A stretch of DNA of 64,000 nucleotides from Anoxybacteroides voinovskiense (GCF_014196205.1 NZ_JACIDE010000005.1:62001-126000); one strand, 5' to 3'; numbered from the stretch's first letter, positions 1 to 10,277 are shown. The notes: generated from the letters alone by a model not told the origin. Numbers and translations are program-made.

Positions 1-703
1 CGAATTAGAGCGGCAATTGGCGTCCATTTGCCGCAAAGCGGCTCGTTTGCTCGTATCAGAAGAGAAAAAACGCGTTGTCGTCACGGAGAAAAATTTAGAA
101 GAGTTTTTAGGAAAACGAAAATATCGCTACGGGCAAGCGGAATTGCAAGACCAAATTGGGGTGGCGACAGGGCTTGCATATACGCCGTTTGGCGGCGATA
201 CGCTCTCGATTGAGGTGTCGTTATCGCCTGGAAAAGGAAAATTAGTGCTTACTGGGAAATTAGGGGACGTGATGAAAGAGTCGGCGCAGGCAGCGTTTAG
301 CTACGTTCGTTCCCGTGCGGAAGACCTTGGAATTGAGCCAGACTTTTATGAAAAGTATGATATTCATATTCATGTCCCAGAAGGAGCGATTCCAAAAGAC
401 GGTCCGTCCGCAGGCATTACGATGGCAACCGCGCTTATTTCTGCATTAACCGGTCGCCCAGTCAACCGATTTGTTGGTATGACGGGAGAGATTACGCTGC
501 GCGGCCGCGTGTTGCCGATTGGCGGCGTAAAAGAAAAAACGTTAAGTGCGCATCGAGCTGGATTGAAAAAAATCATTTTGCCAAAAGAAAACGAAAAAGA
601 CTTAGAAGACATTCCAGAAATCGTGAAAAAAGATGTACAATTTATTCTTGTCTCGCATTTAGATGAAGTGCTACAACATGCATTGGTAGGGGAAAAGGAA
701 TGA
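1..703 (+). CDS. lonA: ATP-dependent protease LonA, C-terminal part (5' end outside window)
   Basis: C-terminal part of the Lon serine protease, which unfolds and degrades damaged or regulatory proteins in the cytosol. The reading frame is open from the window edge, so the AAA+ part lies outside. What remains is the end of the AAA+ lid and the whole proteolytic domain. The catalytic Ser is in the motif [10 protein letters not shown] and the catalytic Lys in [14 protein letters not shown], the Ser-Lys dyad of the Lon (S16) family. The stop codon overlaps the next gene's start (ATGA), so lonA and ysxC are translationally coupled, as in B. subtilis. Family assignment is certain; LonA rather than LonB is inferred from the neighbour ysxC. 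Confidence 0.97.
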   Translation, partial: ELERQLASICRKAARLLVSEEKKRVVVTEKNLEEFLGKRKYRYGQAELQDQIGVATGLAYTPFGGDTLSIEVSLSPGKGKLVLTGKLGDVMKESAQAAFSYVRSRAEDLGIEPDFYEKYDIHIHVPEGAIPKDGPSAGITMATALISALTGRPVNRFVGMTGEITLRGRVLPIGGVKEKTLSAHRAGLKKIILPKENEKDLEDIPEIVKKDVQFILVSHLDEVLQHALVGEKE

Positions 704-1281
704 AAATTACTGCAGCAGAAATTACGATCAGTGCCGTCAAACCGGAACAATATCCGGAAGGCGATCGGCCAGAGTTTGCGCTCGCCGGGCGCTCGAACGT
801 CGGCAAATCATCGTTCATTAATAAAATGGTGAATCGGAAAAACTTAGCGCGTACATCATCCAAACCAGGAAAAACGCAAACATTAAATTTTTATCTCATT
901 AATGAATCGTTTTATTTTGTCGATGTCCCAGGCTATGGGTTCGCTAAAGTGTCCAAACAAGAGCGGCAAGCATGGGGGAAAATGATGGAAACGTATTTCA
1001 CAACGAGAAAGCAGCTAAAAGCAGCGGTGCTCGTTGTTGACTTACGCCATCCGCCGACAAAAGACGATTGCATGATGTACGAATTTTTCAAGCATTACAG
1101 CATCCCAACGATCGTCATAGCAACAAAAGCAGATAAAGTGCCGAAAGGAAAATGGCAAAAACATCAAAAAATCGTCCGCGAAACGTTACACATGACGCCG
1201 GAAGACGAGCTCATTCTTTTTTCTGCCGAAACAGGACAAGGAAAAGACGAAGCGTGGAACGTATTGCAGCGGATGATGTAA
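700..1281 (+). CDS. ysxC: Ribosome biogenesis GTP-binding protein YsxC/EngB
   Basis: A 193-residue TRAFAC-class GTPase of the EngB/YihA family, needed for late assembly of the 50S ribosomal subunit. Visible motifs are the P-loop GRSNVGKSS (G1), DVPGYGFAK (G3) and TKADK (G4), in the usual order and at the usual length. The ATG overlaps the lonA stop by four bases and the preceding GGGGAAAAGG serves as Shine-Dalgarno site. The gene is followed directly by a terminator shared with the convergent gene on the minus strand. Confidence 0.97.
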   Translation: MKITAAEITISAVKPEQYPEGDRPEFALAGRSNVGKSSFINKMVNRKNLARTSSKPGKTQTLNFYLINESFYFVDVPGYGFAKVSKQERQAWGKMMETYFTTRKQLKAAVLVVDLRHPPTKDDCMMYEFFKHYSIPTIVIATKADKVPKGKWQKHQKIVRETLHMTPEDELILFSAETGQGKDEAWNVLQRMM

Positions 1282-1284
1282 CGA

Positions 1285-1313
1285 AAAACACCAGCTGATG
1301 AGGCTGGTGTTTT
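1285..1313. terminator. Bidirectional terminator between ysxC and the convergent membrane-protein gene
   Basis: Perfect 11-bp stem, AAAACACCAGC (1285-1295) with GCTGGTGTTTT (1303-1313), and a 7-nt loop. A-rich and T-rich flanks on the two sides suit both orientations. It lies 4 bp after the ysxC stop and 8 bp before the stop of the minus-strand gene. Confidence 0.85.
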
Positions 1314-1320
1314 GTATCAA

Positions 1321-1806
1321 CTACTTCTTTTTCGTCCATAATATGTATACACCGAACAAAATGAAGGCGAGCGGCCAAAATTTCCAGATGAAAGAAATGC
1401 TCGTTTCAATGATAGGAAAGGCATGGGTGAATCGTTCGGAAAATAGCATGACAAACGATAGCACAAAAAACAGCATGCCTTGCATCAGTCCGGTCTTCAT
1501 TTTCCGTGAGCTGAGCAAAAACGCGAGAGCGACGATGAAAAATAAGACACCCATTTCGTTCGGCCAGCTTTTCCATAATTGAACCAACAGGAAATGAATA
1601 CCAAAACCGAACAGCATAATTCCAGAAAAAATATGTTGGTATTCACGAGCAGAGTATGCTTGTCCGAGCAAAGCTACCCCAAAAATGACGAACAACGCTG
1701 GCCATCCTTGAAAAATTTTTAAAAAAGGAAGCGAAAATTGACTAGCGAAAAAGTACAATCCTAGGCCAATCAGCACAATTCCGGAAAACATCCCATTCTT
1801 TTTCAC
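1321..1806 (-). CDS. Small polytopic membrane protein (LiaI/LiaF-like N-terminal type; YsxD position)
   Basis: A 161-residue, very hydrophobic protein with about six predicted membrane segments, each ending in short Trp- or Lys-rich turns, and a basic C-terminus (WTKKK). The repeated pattern of hydrophobic pairs containing F-G-I/V resembles the membrane part of LiaI/LiaF-type proteins; function is unknown. The start is GTG at 1806, with GGGGAG about 7 nt upstream. In B. subtilis an uncharacterised membrane gene, ysxD, sits between ysxC and hemA; this may be its counterpart, judged by position and length only. It faces ysxC and shares its terminator, so it is transcribed independently of lonA and the hem operon. 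Confidence 0.8.
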   Translation of the reverse strand: MKKNGMFSGIVLIGLGLYFFASQFSLPFLKIFQGWPALFVIFGVALLGQAYSAREYQHIFSGIMLFGFGIHFLLVQLWKSWPNEMGVLFFIVALAFLLSSRKMKTGLMQGMLFFVLSFVMLFSERFTHAFPIIETSISFIWKFWPLAFILFGVYILWTKKK

Positions 1807-1930
1807 GCGTTTCTCCCCATTTCTATATGAACTATGCTTGATAGAAGGTGTGTTTTTTGCTATGGTACATATGATAAAGGATTCTGTCTAACAGTTTATC
1901 ACATAGGTTCAAATTGTGTTCACATTTTTT

Positions 1931-1961
1931 TTCGTTATGTTGCACATATACATGCTATAAT
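1931..1961 (+). promoter_or_regulatory. Candidate promoter region of the hem operon
   Basis: A perfect TATAAT at 1956-1961 lies 45 bp before the hemA start in the 199-bp gap between the divergent genes. No good -35 box sits 17 bp upstream: TTCGTT at 1931 would need a 19-bp spacer, and TTGCAC at 1940 is too close unless TATAGT at 1961-1966 is the -10. The operon start is therefore supported only in general terms. Confidence 0.35.
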
Positions 1962-2005
1962 ATAGTGAGATGATTATGTACTTTTGATTGAGGGGGTATA
2001 GGGAA

Positions 2006-3337
2006 GTGCATATTGTTGTCGTTGGCGTGAACTATAAAACCGCCCCTGTTGAAATTCGTGAAAAGTTGACTTTTGGCGAATCAGAATTGGTCGAAGCGAT
2101 GAAAGCGTTACAGCAGCAAAAAAGCATTTTAGAAAACGTCATCATTTCGACGTGTAACCGTACGGAAATTTATGCTGTCGTCGACCAAGTGCATACTGGG
2201 CGTTATTATATAAAGACATTTTTAGCCGATTGGTTTCATATCGAGAAAGACGTGCTTGCGCCGTATTTAAAAATTTTCGAGAACGAAGCAGCAGTTGAGC
2301 ATTTATTCCGTGTCGCCTGTGGGCTTGACTCGATGATTTTAGGGGAGACGCAAATTTTAGGACAAGTGCGTTCAAGTTATCTTTTAGCACAGCAAGAAAA
2401 CACAATTGGCACGGTATTTAAACAGCTATTTAAGCAAGCGGTGACGTTAGCGAAACGTGCGCATGCAGAAACAGAAATCGGCTCGAATGCCGTATCGGTT
2501 AGCTATGCAGCGGTGGAACTAGCGAAAAAGATTTTTGGCGACTTATCATCGAAGCACGTATTAGTGCTCGGTGCTGGGAAAATGGGAGAGTTGGCGCTAC
2601 AAAACCTTTACGGCAGCGGTGTGAAAAAAGTGACGGTTATTAATCGCACGTTTGAAAAAGCGCAACATTTAGCGGAGAAATTTTCTGGAAACGCCAAATC
2701 GCTTTCCGAATTGCAATGCGCCCTTGTCGAAGCGGACATTTTAATTAGCTCCACAGGCGCAAAAGAGTACGTCATTACGAAAGAGATGATGACGAACGTG
2801 GAAAAAATGCGCAAAGGCCGTCCGTTGTTTATGGTCGATATCGCCGTCCCACGCGATTTAGACCCTGCGCTTAGCGAACTCGAAAGCGTCTTTTTATACG
2901 ACATTGACGATTTAGAAGGCATCGTGCAAGCGAATTTGGAAGAACGGAAAAAAGCAGCGGAACAAATCGAAATAATGATCGAAGCGGAATTAGTTGAATT
3001 CCAGCAATGGCTTCATACGCTTGGCGTCGTTCCGGTGCTTGCTGCCCTTCGGGAAAAAGCGTTGGCCATTCAAGCGGAAACGATGCAAAGCATCGAACGG
3101 AAATTGCCGCATTTATCAGAGCGCGACCGAAAAGTAATAAGCAAACATACGAAAAGCATTATTAACCAGCTGCTTCGCGACCCGATTTTGCGGGCGAAAG
3201 AATTAGCCGCAGAGCCAAATGCGGAAGAAGCGCTTCAATTGTTTGCGAAAATTTTCAATATCGAAGATGCGCTCCAAACGTCTCAGCCAGTGAAAGAGGA
3301 TGGTAAGCGGTCGGTTGTCCCATCTCTACAGTCATAA
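2006..3337 (+). CDS. hemA: Glutamyl-tRNA reductase
   Basis: First committed enzyme of C5-pathway haem synthesis: NADPH-dependent reduction of glutamyl-tRNA(Glu) to glutamate-1-semialdehyde. The 443-residue product has the catalytic Cys50 in STCNRTE, the family signature around [21 protein letters not shown], a Rossmann motif GAGKMGE near residue 190, and the C-terminal dimerisation helices. GTG at 2006 is chosen because AGGGGG lies 9 nt upstream and the protein then begins exactly like B. subtilis HemA (M-H-I-x-VVGV); the frame is open to a TTG at 1988. First gene of the hemAXCDBL operon. Confidence 0.97.
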   Translation: MHIVVVGVNYKTAPVEIREKLTFGESELVEAMKALQQQKSILENVIISTCNRTEIYAVVDQVHTGRYYIKTFLADWFHIEKDVLAPYLKIFENEAAVEHLFRVACGLDSMILGETQILGQVRSSYLLAQQENTIGTVFKQLFKQAVTLAKRAHAETEIGSNAVSVSYAAVELAKKIFGDLSSKHVLVLGAGKMGELALQNLYGSGVKKVTVINRTFEKAQHLAEKFSGNAKSLSELQCALVEADILISSTGAKEYVITKEMMTNVEKMRKGRPLFMVDIAVPRDLDPALSELESVFLYDIDDLEGIVQANLEERKKAAEQIEIMIEAELVEFQQWLHTLGVVPVLAALREKALAIQAETMQSIERKLPHLSERDRKVISKHTKSIINQLLRDPILRAKELAAEPNAEEALQLFAKIFNIEDALQTSQPVKEDGKRSVVPSLQS

Positions 3338-3349
3338 GAGAGGATGCGA

Positions 3350-4183
3350 ATGACGGGGATGAATTTTACACGGTTGTACGAGCTGTCAGTGCTATTATAT
3401 GCACTATCTGTTTCTCTTTATTTCATAGATTTTTTGCACCATAACCGGAAGGCAAACCGCACGGCCTTCTGGTTACTTTCTATTGTCTGGGTTTTCCAGA
3501 CAGCTTTTTTCTTGTTTCGCATAATCGAAACGAAGCGATTTCCGATTTTGACGATGGCAGAAGGGCTTTACTTTTACGTTTGGGTGCTTATTACGCTGTC
3601 GCTTGTTATTAATCGGTTGTTGCGCGTCGATTTTATCGTCTTTTTTACGAACGTGCTCGCCTTTTTTATGCTTGCGTTGCATACGTTTGCTCCTGCCCAT
3701 TACCAATCGGGAGCAACAGCGGAAAAGCTCATTTCCGAGCTGCTCATCATACATGTGACGATGGCGATATTAGCGTATGGGGCGTTTTCCCTTTCATTTG
3801 TGTTTTCGGTATTGTATATGATTCAATACCATTTATTGAAACAAAAAAAATGGGGAAAGCGGTTATGGCGAATGGCCGATTTAACGAAACTAGAAAATAT
3901 GTCGTACGTTTTAAATTTAATCGGATTGCCTATGTTGTTATTAGGGCTCATTCTTGGCGTCATTTGGGCCTTTATTAAAATTGAGCATTTCCATTGGTAT
4001 GATGCGAAAGTGCTAGGGTCGTTTTCCGTCTTACTTGTTTATAGCGTGTATTTTTATAAACGAGTGGTGCAAGAAATGTACGGAAAAGCGCTCGCACTTT
4101 GGAACATCGGCTCGTTTTTATTTTTGCTTGTCAACTTTTTCTTATTTGGTAGCTTATCAAAATTTCATCTATGGTATTCATAA
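3350..4183 (+). CDS. hemX: HemX, cytochrome c assembly-type integral membrane protein
   Basis: Polytopic membrane protein with about eight hydrophobic segments, of the CcsA/HemX family. In B. subtilis HemX lowers the cellular amount of HemA. Conserved family stretches are visible early in the protein ([13 protein letters not shown], then FPILTMAEG). Three ATGs (3344, 3350, 3359) are possible. GAGAGG at 3338-3343 touches the first and stands 6 nt from the second, so 3350 is preferred. It follows hemA by 12 bp and precedes hemC with no terminator. Confidence 0.92.
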   Translation: MTGMNFTRLYELSVLLYALSVSLYFIDFLHHNRKANRTAFWLLSIVWVFQTAFFLFRIIETKRFPILTMAEGLYFYVWVLITLSLVINRLLRVDFIVFFTNVLAFFMLALHTFAPAHYQSGATAEKLISELLIIHVTMAILAYGAFSLSFVFSVLYMIQYHLLKQKKWGKRLWRMADLTKLENMSYVLNLIGLPMLLLGLILGVIWAFIKIEHFHWYDAKVLGSFSVLLVYSVYFYKRVVQEMYGKALALWNIGSFLFLLVNFFLFGSLSKFHLWYS

Positions 4184-4197
4184 TGGAGGAAGAAGCG

Positions 4198-5130
4198 ATG
4201 CGGAAAATTATCGTCGGTTCGCGGCGAAGCAAACTAGCTTTGACGCAAACAAACTGGGTGATTGCGAAATTGAAAGAACTTGGAGCGCCGTTTGAGTTTG
4301 AAGTAAAAGAAATCGTGACAAAAGGCGACCAAATTTTGAACGTCACGTTATCAAAAGTTGGCGGAAAAGGATTGTTCGTGAAAGAAATCGAGCAAGCAAT
4401 GCTGAATGAAGAAATTGATATGGCCGTCCATAGCATGAAAGATATGCCAGCTATTTTGCCAAAAGGGTTAATCATTGGCTGCGTGCCGAAGCGCGAAGAC
4501 CATCGCGACGTGCTCATTAGTAAATCTCGCGTTTCGTTTGCCAACCTTCCGAGCGGAGCGGTCATTGGAACGAGCAGTTTGCGCCGTTCTGCCCAGCTAC
4601 TTGCGCAACGAAAAGATATAGAAATCAAATGGATTCGCGGCAATATTGATACACGATTAGCGAAATTGGAAAACGAAGGGTATGACGCCATCATTTTAGC
4701 AGCGGCTGGGTTGCGACGAATGGGATGGGCAGAAGAAACAATTACGGAATATTTGCCGACGGAAGTTTGTTTGCCGGCTGTTGGACAAGGAGCGCTCGCG
4801 ATTGAATGCCGTGAGAAAGATGCCGAATTGTTGCAATGGCTGCGCGTGTTAAACGACCGCGAAACGGAGCGAGCCGTATTGGCGGAACGCGCCTTTTTGC
4901 AGCGCATGGAAGGTGGCTGCCAAGTGCCGATTGCTGGCTATGCGTATGTGAATGAAAAAGACGAAGTCGTTTTTACAGGGCTCGTTGCTTCTCCGGACGG
5001 AACAGAGTGCTACAAAGAAACGGCTATCGGTACAGATGCCGAGCAAATCGGCAAAGAAGTCGCAGATCGTCTCGTTCAGCTTGGCGCCAAAGCGTTAATT
5101 GACCGAATTAAAGAGGAGCTTGGTGCGTGA
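4198..5130 (+). CDS. hemC: Hydroxymethylbilane synthase (porphobilinogen deaminase)
   Basis: Cytosolic enzyme joining four porphobilinogen units into hydroxymethylbilane. The 310-residue protein starts [17 protein letters not shown], has the substrate-binding Arg-rich [10 protein letters not shown] near residue 125, and Cys241 in [12 protein letters not shown], the attachment site of the dipyrromethane cofactor. ATG 4198 is chosen over the upstream in-frame 4171 because GGAGGA lies 7 nt before it and 4171 falls inside hemX. The stop overlaps the hemD start region. Confidence 0.97.
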   Translation: MRKIIVGSRRSKLALTQTNWVIAKLKELGAPFEFEVKEIVTKGDQILNVTLSKVGGKGLFVKEIEQAMLNEEIDMAVHSMKDMPAILPKGLIIGCVPKREDHRDVLISKSRVSFANLPSGAVIGTSSLRRSAQLLAQRKDIEIKWIRGNIDTRLAKLENEGYDAIILAAAGLRRMGWAEETITEYLPTEVCLPAVGQGALAIECREKDAELLQWLRVLNDRETERAVLAERAFLQRMEGGCQVPIAGYAYVNEKDEVVFTGLVASPDGTECYKETAIGTDAEQIGKEVADRLVQLGAKALIDRIKEELGA

Positions 5131-5906
5131 TGAAGCATCTTCCGCTAGCGGGAAAAACGGTGCTTGTGACGAGAGGGAAAGAACAAGCGGGGGCGTTTTC
5201 AGAACAGCTAAAAAAAGCAGGGGCAATCCCGATAGAAATTCCGCTTATTTCCGTTTCGGCGGTGACGGAAACCGGAGAAATAGAGAACTGTGTCCGCGAC
5301 TTGTTTCGCTATGACTGGCTCGTGTTTACGAGCGCCAACGGGGTGCGCTTTTTCTTTTCATTTGTCTGTGATCACACGCCGCTTCCGAACGTTGCAGTCG
5401 TCGGTCAAAAAACGGCAACCGCTTTAGAAAAAAGGGGGATAACACCTTCTGTCGTACCGGATGAATTTGTCGCAGAAGGGTTGGCAGAAGCGATGAAATC
5501 GCTCGTGAAGCCGAACGACCGCGTGTTGTTAGTGAAAGGAAATTTGGCGCGCCCGACATTGAAAGAAGCGCTTGTTCAGTTAGGTGCAGACGTGACCGAC
5601 CTAGTCGTGTATGAAACGAAAATGAACGAGAGCGGAAAAGCGCAGTTGCTTGATTTATTAAAAAAGAACGCCATCGACGTCCTTACATTTACAAGTCCGT
5701 CCACGGTCGAAAGTTTTATGAACGTCATGAATGAAATCGAATGGGAGCCGCTATTGGCGCATTGTGTCATTGCTTGCATTGGTCCAGTGACAAAACAAGC
5801 GGCTGAAAAAGTTGGCTTAATGGTACATATTTGTCCAGAACAATATACGATTGATGGTATGATAAAAGCGATGGAAACATTTTTTCAGATGGAGGGGAAT
5901 AGATGA
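5127..5906 (+). CDS. hemD: Uroporphyrinogen-III synthase
   Basis: Closes and isomerises hydroxymethylbilane to uroporphyrinogen III. About 259 residues in the bilobed HemD fold; the family is weakly conserved, but [12 protein letters not shown] and the C-terminal [14 protein letters not shown] with IACIGPVT are typical. GTG 5127 and ATG 5130 are both possible starts; GAGGAG at 5113-5118 is 8 nt from the GTG. Both overlap the hemC stop, and the end overlaps hemB, so translation is coupled. Confidence 0.94.
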   Translation: MMKHLPLAGKTVLVTRGKEQAGAFSEQLKKAGAIPIEIPLISVSAVTETGEIENCVRDLFRYDWLVFTSANGVRFFFSFVCDHTPLPNVAVVGQKTATALEKRGITPSVVPDEFVAEGLAEAMKSLVKPNDRVLLVKGNLARPTLKEALVQLGADVTDLVVYETKMNESGKAQLLDLLKKNAIDVLTFTSPSTVESFMNVMNEIEWEPLLAHCVIACIGPVTKQAAEKVGLMVHICPEQYTIDGMIKAMETFFQMEGNR

Positions 5907-6880
5907 TGAAATGGCAATTTGATCGCCATCGTCGATTGCGGCAAAGCGCGAATTTACGCGCGATGGTGCGCGAAACGCACCTTCACGTCGACGATTTCAT
6001 TTATCCGATTTTTGTGATCGAAGGAGAAAATGTCAAGCAGGAAATTCCGTCCATGCCGGGTATTTACCAGTTTTCGCTTGACCGGCTGAACGAAGAAGTG
6101 GCGGAAGCCGTTAGCCTTGGCATTAAGTCGATTATCGTTTTCGGTATTCCGGCAGAAAAAGATGAAATTGGTTCACAAGCGTACTGTGAGCATGGCATCG
6201 TCCAGCAAGCGATCCGGCAAATCAAGCAAACGTATCCGGAGCTTGTCGTGATTGCGGATACATGTTTATGCGAATACACAAGCCACGGCCATTGCGGCGT
6301 CGTCGAAAACGAGCACGTATTGAACGACCCATCGCTTGAACTGCTTGTAAAAACAGCGGTAAGCCAAGCGAAAGCAGGGGCGGATATTATCGCACCTTCG
6401 AATATGATGGACGGCTTTGTCACGGCGATTCGTCATGGGCTAGATGAAGCAGGGTTTGCGCATGTACCGATTATGTCGTATGCGGTGAAATACGCGTCGG
6501 CGTTTTACGGACCGTTCCGCGATGCCGCTAATAGCGCTCCGCAGTTTGGCGACCGAAAAACGTACCAAATGGATCCATCCAACCGATTGGAAGCATTTCG
6601 TGAAGCGGAGTCGGATGTAAGCGAAGGGGCAGATTTTATTATGGTCAAACCAGCGCTTGCGTATTTAGACATTATTCGTGACATGAAAAACCATTTCCAT
6701 CTTCCGATTGTCGCTTACAATGTAAGCGGAGAGTATGCAATGGTGAAAGCAGCGGCACAAAATGGTTGGGTAAACGAAAAGCAAATCGTGATGGAAATGT
6801 TAATCGGCATGAAACGGGCAGGCGCGGATTTAATTTTAACGTACTTTGCCAAAGACGTCGCTCGTTGGCTACAAGAATAG
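5903..6880 (+). CDS. hemB: Delta-aminolevulinic acid dehydratase (porphobilinogen synthase)
   Basis: Condenses two 5-aminolevulinate molecules into porphobilinogen. The 325-residue protein carries the zinc-binding cysteines in [14 protein letters not shown], one Schiff-base Lys in MSYAVKYAS and the second in FIMVKPAL, all in the zinc-type arrangement. The ATG overlaps the hemD stop and follows GGAGGGG. All active-site features are intact. Confidence 0.98.
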   Translation: MMKWQFDRHRRLRQSANLRAMVRETHLHVDDFIYPIFVIEGENVKQEIPSMPGIYQFSLDRLNEEVAEAVSLGIKSIIVFGIPAEKDEIGSQAYCEHGIVQQAIRQIKQTYPELVVIADTCLCEYTSHGHCGVVENEHVLNDPSLELLVKTAVSQAKAGADIIAPSNMMDGFVTAIRHGLDEAGFAHVPIMSYAVKYASAFYGPFRDAANSAPQFGDRKTYQMDPSNRLEAFREAESDVSEGADFIMVKPALAYLDIIRDMKNHFHLPIVAYNVSGEYAMVKAAAQNGWVNEKQIVMEMLIGMKRAGADLILTYFAKDVARWLQE

Positions 6881-6890
6881 GGGGATTTCG

Positions 6891-8177
6891 ATGCGATACG
6901 AACGTTCGAAACAAGCATATCAAGAAGCTGTTCGGTTGTTACCGGGCGGGGTGAACAGCCCGGTTCGCGCGTTTAAATCGGTGAAAATGGATCCGATTTT
7001 TATGGCGCGCGGTAAGGGTTCGAAAATTTACGATATTGACGGTAATGAATATATTGATTACGTGTTGTCATGGGGTCCGCTTATTTTAGGGCATGCGAAC
7101 GAGCGCGTCGTCGCGGCACTAAAAAAAGTCGCGGAAAACGGGACGAGCTTCGGGGCGCCGACGCTTATCGAAAACGAGTTAGCGAAGCTTGTCATTGAAC
7201 GAGTACCGTCGATTGAAATCGTGCGAATGGTCAACTCTGGGACGGAAGCAACGATGAGTGCATTACGCCTAGCGCGTGGGTATACGGGACGAAGCAAAAT
7301 TCTCAAATTTGAAGGCTGTTATCATGGACACGGTGACTCGCTCTTAATAAAAGCTGGCTCAGGGGTAGCGACGCTCGGATTGCCGGATAGCCCTGGGGTA
7401 CCAGAGTCGGTGGCGCAACATACGATTACTGTTCCTTACAACGATTTAGAAAGCGTCAAATATGCGTTTGCGCAGTTTGGGGAAGACATTGCCGCGGTCA
7501 TTGTTGAGCCGGTCGCTGGAAACATGGGGGTTGTTCCGCCGCTTCCAGGATTTTTGCAAGGACTTCGCGACATTACGAACGAATACGGGGCGCTGTTGAT
7601 TTTTGATGAAGTAATGACTGGCTTCCGCGTCGATTATCATTGTGCCCAAGGCTATTTCGGAGTGACGCCTGACTTGACATGTCTTGGAAAAGTGATTGGC
7701 GGCGGTCTTCCGGTTGGTGCATACGGTGGTCGCGCGGACATTATGGAACGAATTGCTCCAAGCGGTCCGATTTATCAAGCAGGTACATTATCAGGCAACC
7801 CACTAGCAATGACGGCTGGCTATGAAACGCTTATCCAACTAACGCCAGAAACGTACGAACAGTTCCGGAAAAAAGCGGATCGGCTCGAAGCAGGATTGCG
7901 CCAAGCGGCGGAAAAATACGGCATTCCGCATACCGTTACCCGCGCGGGTTCGATGATTGGCTTCTTCTTTACAAACGAAGACGTCATCAACTATGAAAAA
8001 GCGAAAACATCGGATGTAGAGATGTTTGCGGCCTATTACCGCGAAATGGCGGAACAAGGCATCTTCTTGCCGCCATCCCAGTTTGAAGGAATGTTTTTAT
8101 CAACCGAGCATACAGATGAAGACATCGAAAAAACAATCGAAGCAGCAGAAAAAGCGTTTGCGAAACTAATGTCTTAA
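6891..8177 (+). CDS. hemL: Glutamate-1-semialdehyde 2,1-aminomutase
   Basis: PLP enzyme converting glutamate-1-semialdehyde to 5-aminolevulinate, the step after HemA. 428 residues; the PLP-binding Lys267 is in [17 protein letters not shown] and the cofactor-contacting Asp in [15 protein letters not shown] 6891 follows AGGGGGA by 5 nt and is 10 bp after hemB; longer in-frame starts overlap hemB. Last gene of the hem operon, followed by a terminator. Confidence 0.98.
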   Translation: MRYERSKQAYQEAVRLLPGGVNSPVRAFKSVKMDPIFMARGKGSKIYDIDGNEYIDYVLSWGPLILGHANERVVAALKKVAENGTSFGAPTLIENELAKLVIERVPSIEIVRMVNSGTEATMSALRLARGYTGRSKILKFEGCYHGHGDSLLIKAGSGVATLGLPDSPGVPESVAQHTITVPYNDLESVKYAFAQFGEDIAAVIVEPVAGNMGVVPPLPGFLQGLRDITNEYGALLIFDEVMTGFRVDYHCAQGYFGVTPDLTCLGKVIGGGLPVGAYGGRADIMERIAPSGPIYQAGTLSGNPLAMTAGYETLIQLTPETYEQFRKKADRLEAGLRQAAEKYGIPHTVTRAGSMIGFFFTNEDVINYEKAKTSDVEMFAAYYREMAEQGIFLPPSQFEGMFLSTEHTDEDIEKTIEAAEKAFAKLMS

Positions 8178-8194
8178 AAGGGATGCTAACGTTT

Positions 8195-8225
8195 ACAGAG
8201 GGCCTAAGTTGCTCTCTGTTTTTTT
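8195..8225 (+). terminator. Terminator of the hem operon
   Basis: Stem ACAGAGGGC (8195-8203) with GCTCTCTGT (8211-8219), one mismatch, 7-nt loop, followed by seven T. It marks the end of the conserved operon and the start of the accessory island. Confidence 0.8.
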
Positions 8226-8259
8226 ATGAAAAATATAGGGGAATAGAACAAAATTTTAA

Positions 8260-8289
8260 TTGACAGAATTAATATTCTTTTTTTATTAT
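8260..8289 (+). promoter_or_regulatory. Candidate sigma-A promoter of the toxin gene
   Basis: A perfect TTGACA (8260-8265) and TATTAT (8284-8289) are separated by 18 bp in AT-rich DNA, about 107 bp before the toxin ATG. This gives the toxin/immunity pair its own promoter. The rest of the 8178-8395 gap shows nothing convincing. Confidence 0.5.
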
Positions 8290-8395
8290 TCAATCATTAT
8301 CCGGTTATGTGGGAAAGGAGTGGTATTTTTCATCGAGCATGGCTTATCAACGAACGTTGTTCTAACAAAAGGACAGAGTCAAAGGAGCGGGGGAG

Positions 8396-9847
8396 ATGTC
8401 TTTTTGGAGTTCATTAAGTAAATTAGGACATTTTGTCGAGAAAAAGGTAGAACAGACGGTAAAGCATGTCGCAAATGACGTCAAAAAAGTAGAGAAGACT
8501 ATTCAACAAACCGTTCAGCAAGCAGAAAAGAAAGTCGAGCCAGTGGTGAAACAGGTCGTAAAGGATACGGTGCACATTAGCCAACAGGCAAAGGAAGCTT
8601 TTCATCAAGCGGAAAAGAAAGCGGAACAAATGGGAAAGCACATTGCCCACGAGGTGAAACAAGCGGAGAAAGCGGTTCAAAAGATCGAAAAGAAAATGGA
8701 ACATGTCGCGAAACAAGCAGTGAAAGATACGGTACATATTAGCGAGAAGGCTCAAAAAGCGTTTTACGAGGCGGAAAAGAAGGCGGAGCAAGCTGTCAAA
8801 CACATCGTTCACGATGGGAAGAAAATGGTGTTCGGAACGGTTCACTCGATTAGACAGAAAATAAAGCAAGAAATCCAAGAGACCGAGAAAACGATTGAAC
8901 GTGATGTGCATCAACTAGAAAAGAAAGCAGAGCATGCCGCTAAGCAGGCGGTTCATGGTATAATCCATACAGGGCAAAAAATCGAACAAATCGCCGGAGA
9001 AGTCGCGAAGAATGCAGAAAAATCGTGGCACGGATTCATAAAACACCCAATGGAAAGCACAGTGGAGTTTGTGAGAGGAGCGGGGGATGCAGTTGTACAA
9101 GATATCACGCTGGATAACATCCACCGCTCCTATCACAGTCCGCATCCTGTTGCCTATGAATCAGGGGAAATGGCAGGGCATGTGGTATCAACGATGGTTG
9201 GGATGATCGAAACAAGCGGGGCTGAAGCTCTCGAAGTCGATGGCGCAGCGTTGACAGCGACTGGAGAAGGAGCGTTTGTGGGGGTTCCCGCCATGGCGAT
9301 GGCCGGAGAGGGAATGGCCTATGGTCAAGCGGAAACATCGTTCAGCTTCCACCGTTTGGTCAAAAGCGCCGAAGAACTGTACCAGCGAATGAGCAGGAGC
9401 GAAGGCGTTTCGGGGAAAGTGGCTAATGGGACGGACGAAGCTGAGAAGCTTGCTAAGGGGACGAAGAAAACTAGACCATCATGGAGACAATCTGAAATAG
9501 ATGTAGGGAAAGAATATCCTAGTTATCGTGAACAGGTATCATTTAAAGATGGCAATGAAGTAAGTCATGGCACTAAAAATAGTTCGAGACCAGATTTTTA
9601 TATCAACGGTCATAGTATAGAAGTTAAGAATTATAAAGTGACTACGTCTTCCGGAAGAAGTAACTTAATAAGAAACGTTTCACATCAAATAAATAAGCGT
9701 ATAAGTGATTTACCTGAACAAACTAGGCAAACTGTTATTATTGATGTAAGGGGTCAAAATGTCACAAGAGATGTCTTGAGGGACATTAAACAAAAAATAA
9801 ATGAGGGGACAAATGGTGTAGCAGAAATTATTTTTAAAATGGATTAG
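8396..9847 (+). CDS. Polymorphic toxin: coiled-coil N-terminus with PD-(D/E)XK-like nuclease C-terminus
   Basis: A 483-residue protein in three parts. Residues 1-215 are Lys/Glu/Ala-rich heptads predicted as long coiled coil, with a 54-residue internal repeat (KDTVHIS recurs at 56 and 110). Residues 216-320 form a Gly/Ala-rich linker (FVRGAGDAVVQD, TGEGAFVGVPAMAMAG) of the kind preceding toxin tips. Residues 360-483 are AT-rich in codon use and hold a nuclease-like core: D400 in SRPDFYINGHSIEVKNY, with E409-x-K411, the D-(9)-ExK pattern of restriction-endonuclease folds. No signal peptide, LXG or WXG motif is seen, so the export route is unknown. ATG 8396 follows GGAGCGGGGGAG. The immunity gene follows 13 bp later. 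Toxin function is inferred from architecture and context. Confidence 0.75.
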   Translation: MSFWSSLSKLGHFVEKKVEQTVKHVANDVKKVEKTIQQTVQQAEKKVEPVVKQVVKDTVHISQQAKEAFHQAEKKAEQMGKHIAHEVKQAEKAVQKIEKKMEHVAKQAVKDTVHISEKAQKAFYEAEKKAEQAVKHIVHDGKKMVFGTVHSIRQKIKQEIQETEKTIERDVHQLEKKAEHAAKQAVHGIIHTGQKIEQIAGEVAKNAEKSWHGFIKHPMESTVEFVRGAGDAVVQDITLDNIHRSYHSPHPVAYESGEMAGHVVSTMVGMIETSGAEALEVDGAALTATGEGAFVGVPAMAMAGEGMAYGQAETSFSFHRLVKSAEELYQRMSRSEGVSGKVANGTDEAEKLAKGTKKTRPSWRQSEIDVGKEYPSYREQVSFKDGNEVSHGTKNSSRPDFYINGHSIEVKNYKVTTSSGRSNLIRNVSHQINKRISDLPEQTRQTVIIDVRGQNVTRDVLRDIKQKINEGTNGVAEIIFKMD

Positions 9848-9860
9848 AGGTGAAATTTAG

Positions 9861-10277
9861 ATGGCCGTAGGAATATTAGTAGATTGTTTTTTTTACGAAT
9901 TAGGACATAGCGATTTTGTACATTCATTCTTTTCGACAATCTCATATCATTTAGAAAAAGAAGGATGGGGAACAAAATACCCGTTATTAATGAATGATTT
10001 ATATTATGACAAATTAAATTGGGAGAATATCTCCGTTGCGAGAGCTAATCTAATTGAAATTGAACAGGAATTATCAAAATACTCCCCAGAGTCTGTTATA
10101 TGGGATATCGATGACATATCACAAAAACCACCGTGGGGGGATAAATTTAGTTCCAAAGTAACTAATTTAGCAAATTATTTTGCAACAACTGATGGGAAGA
10201 CATTTTTTGAAGTGCTACGTACAGCGATGGATGTAGCAGAAGAAGATAAATGTGATATGAAAATTCATAAACTTTAA
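9861..10277 (+). CDS. Imm70-like immunity protein
   Basis: A 138-residue acidic cytosolic protein. The N-terminal pattern (AVGILVDCFFYELG, DFVHSFFSTISYHLE, GWGTKYPLLMNDLY) and the central VIWDIDDISQKPPWGD match my memory of the Imm70 immunity family. It lies 13 bp after the putative nuclease toxin, in the same direction and with the same AT-rich composition as the toxin tip, as expected for a cognate pair inherited together. It should bind the toxin tip and block it. The ATG follows GAGGTGAA by about 6 nt. Confidence 0.8.
   Translation: MAVGILVDCFFYELGHSDFVHSFFSTISYHLEKEGWGTKYPLLMNDLYYDKLNWENISVARANLIEIEQELSKYSPESVIWDIDDISQKPPWGDKFSSKVTNLANYFATTDGKTFFEVLRTAMDVAEEDKCDMKIHKL

Noticed and set aside
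1931-1975. PerR box ahead of hemA
   Set aside because: hemA is PerR-controlled in B. subtilis, but the TATAAT region here does not form a convincing TTATAAT-N-ATTATAA palindrome.
4131-4907. 258-codon minus-strand ORF across hemC
   Set aside because: Ser-rich, no ribosome site, opposite an enzyme gene with all motifs.
8320-8421. 33-codon GTG ORF before and overlapping the toxin start
   Set aside because: The GGAAAGGA site touches the GTG, the product resembles nothing, and it overlaps the toxin in another frame.
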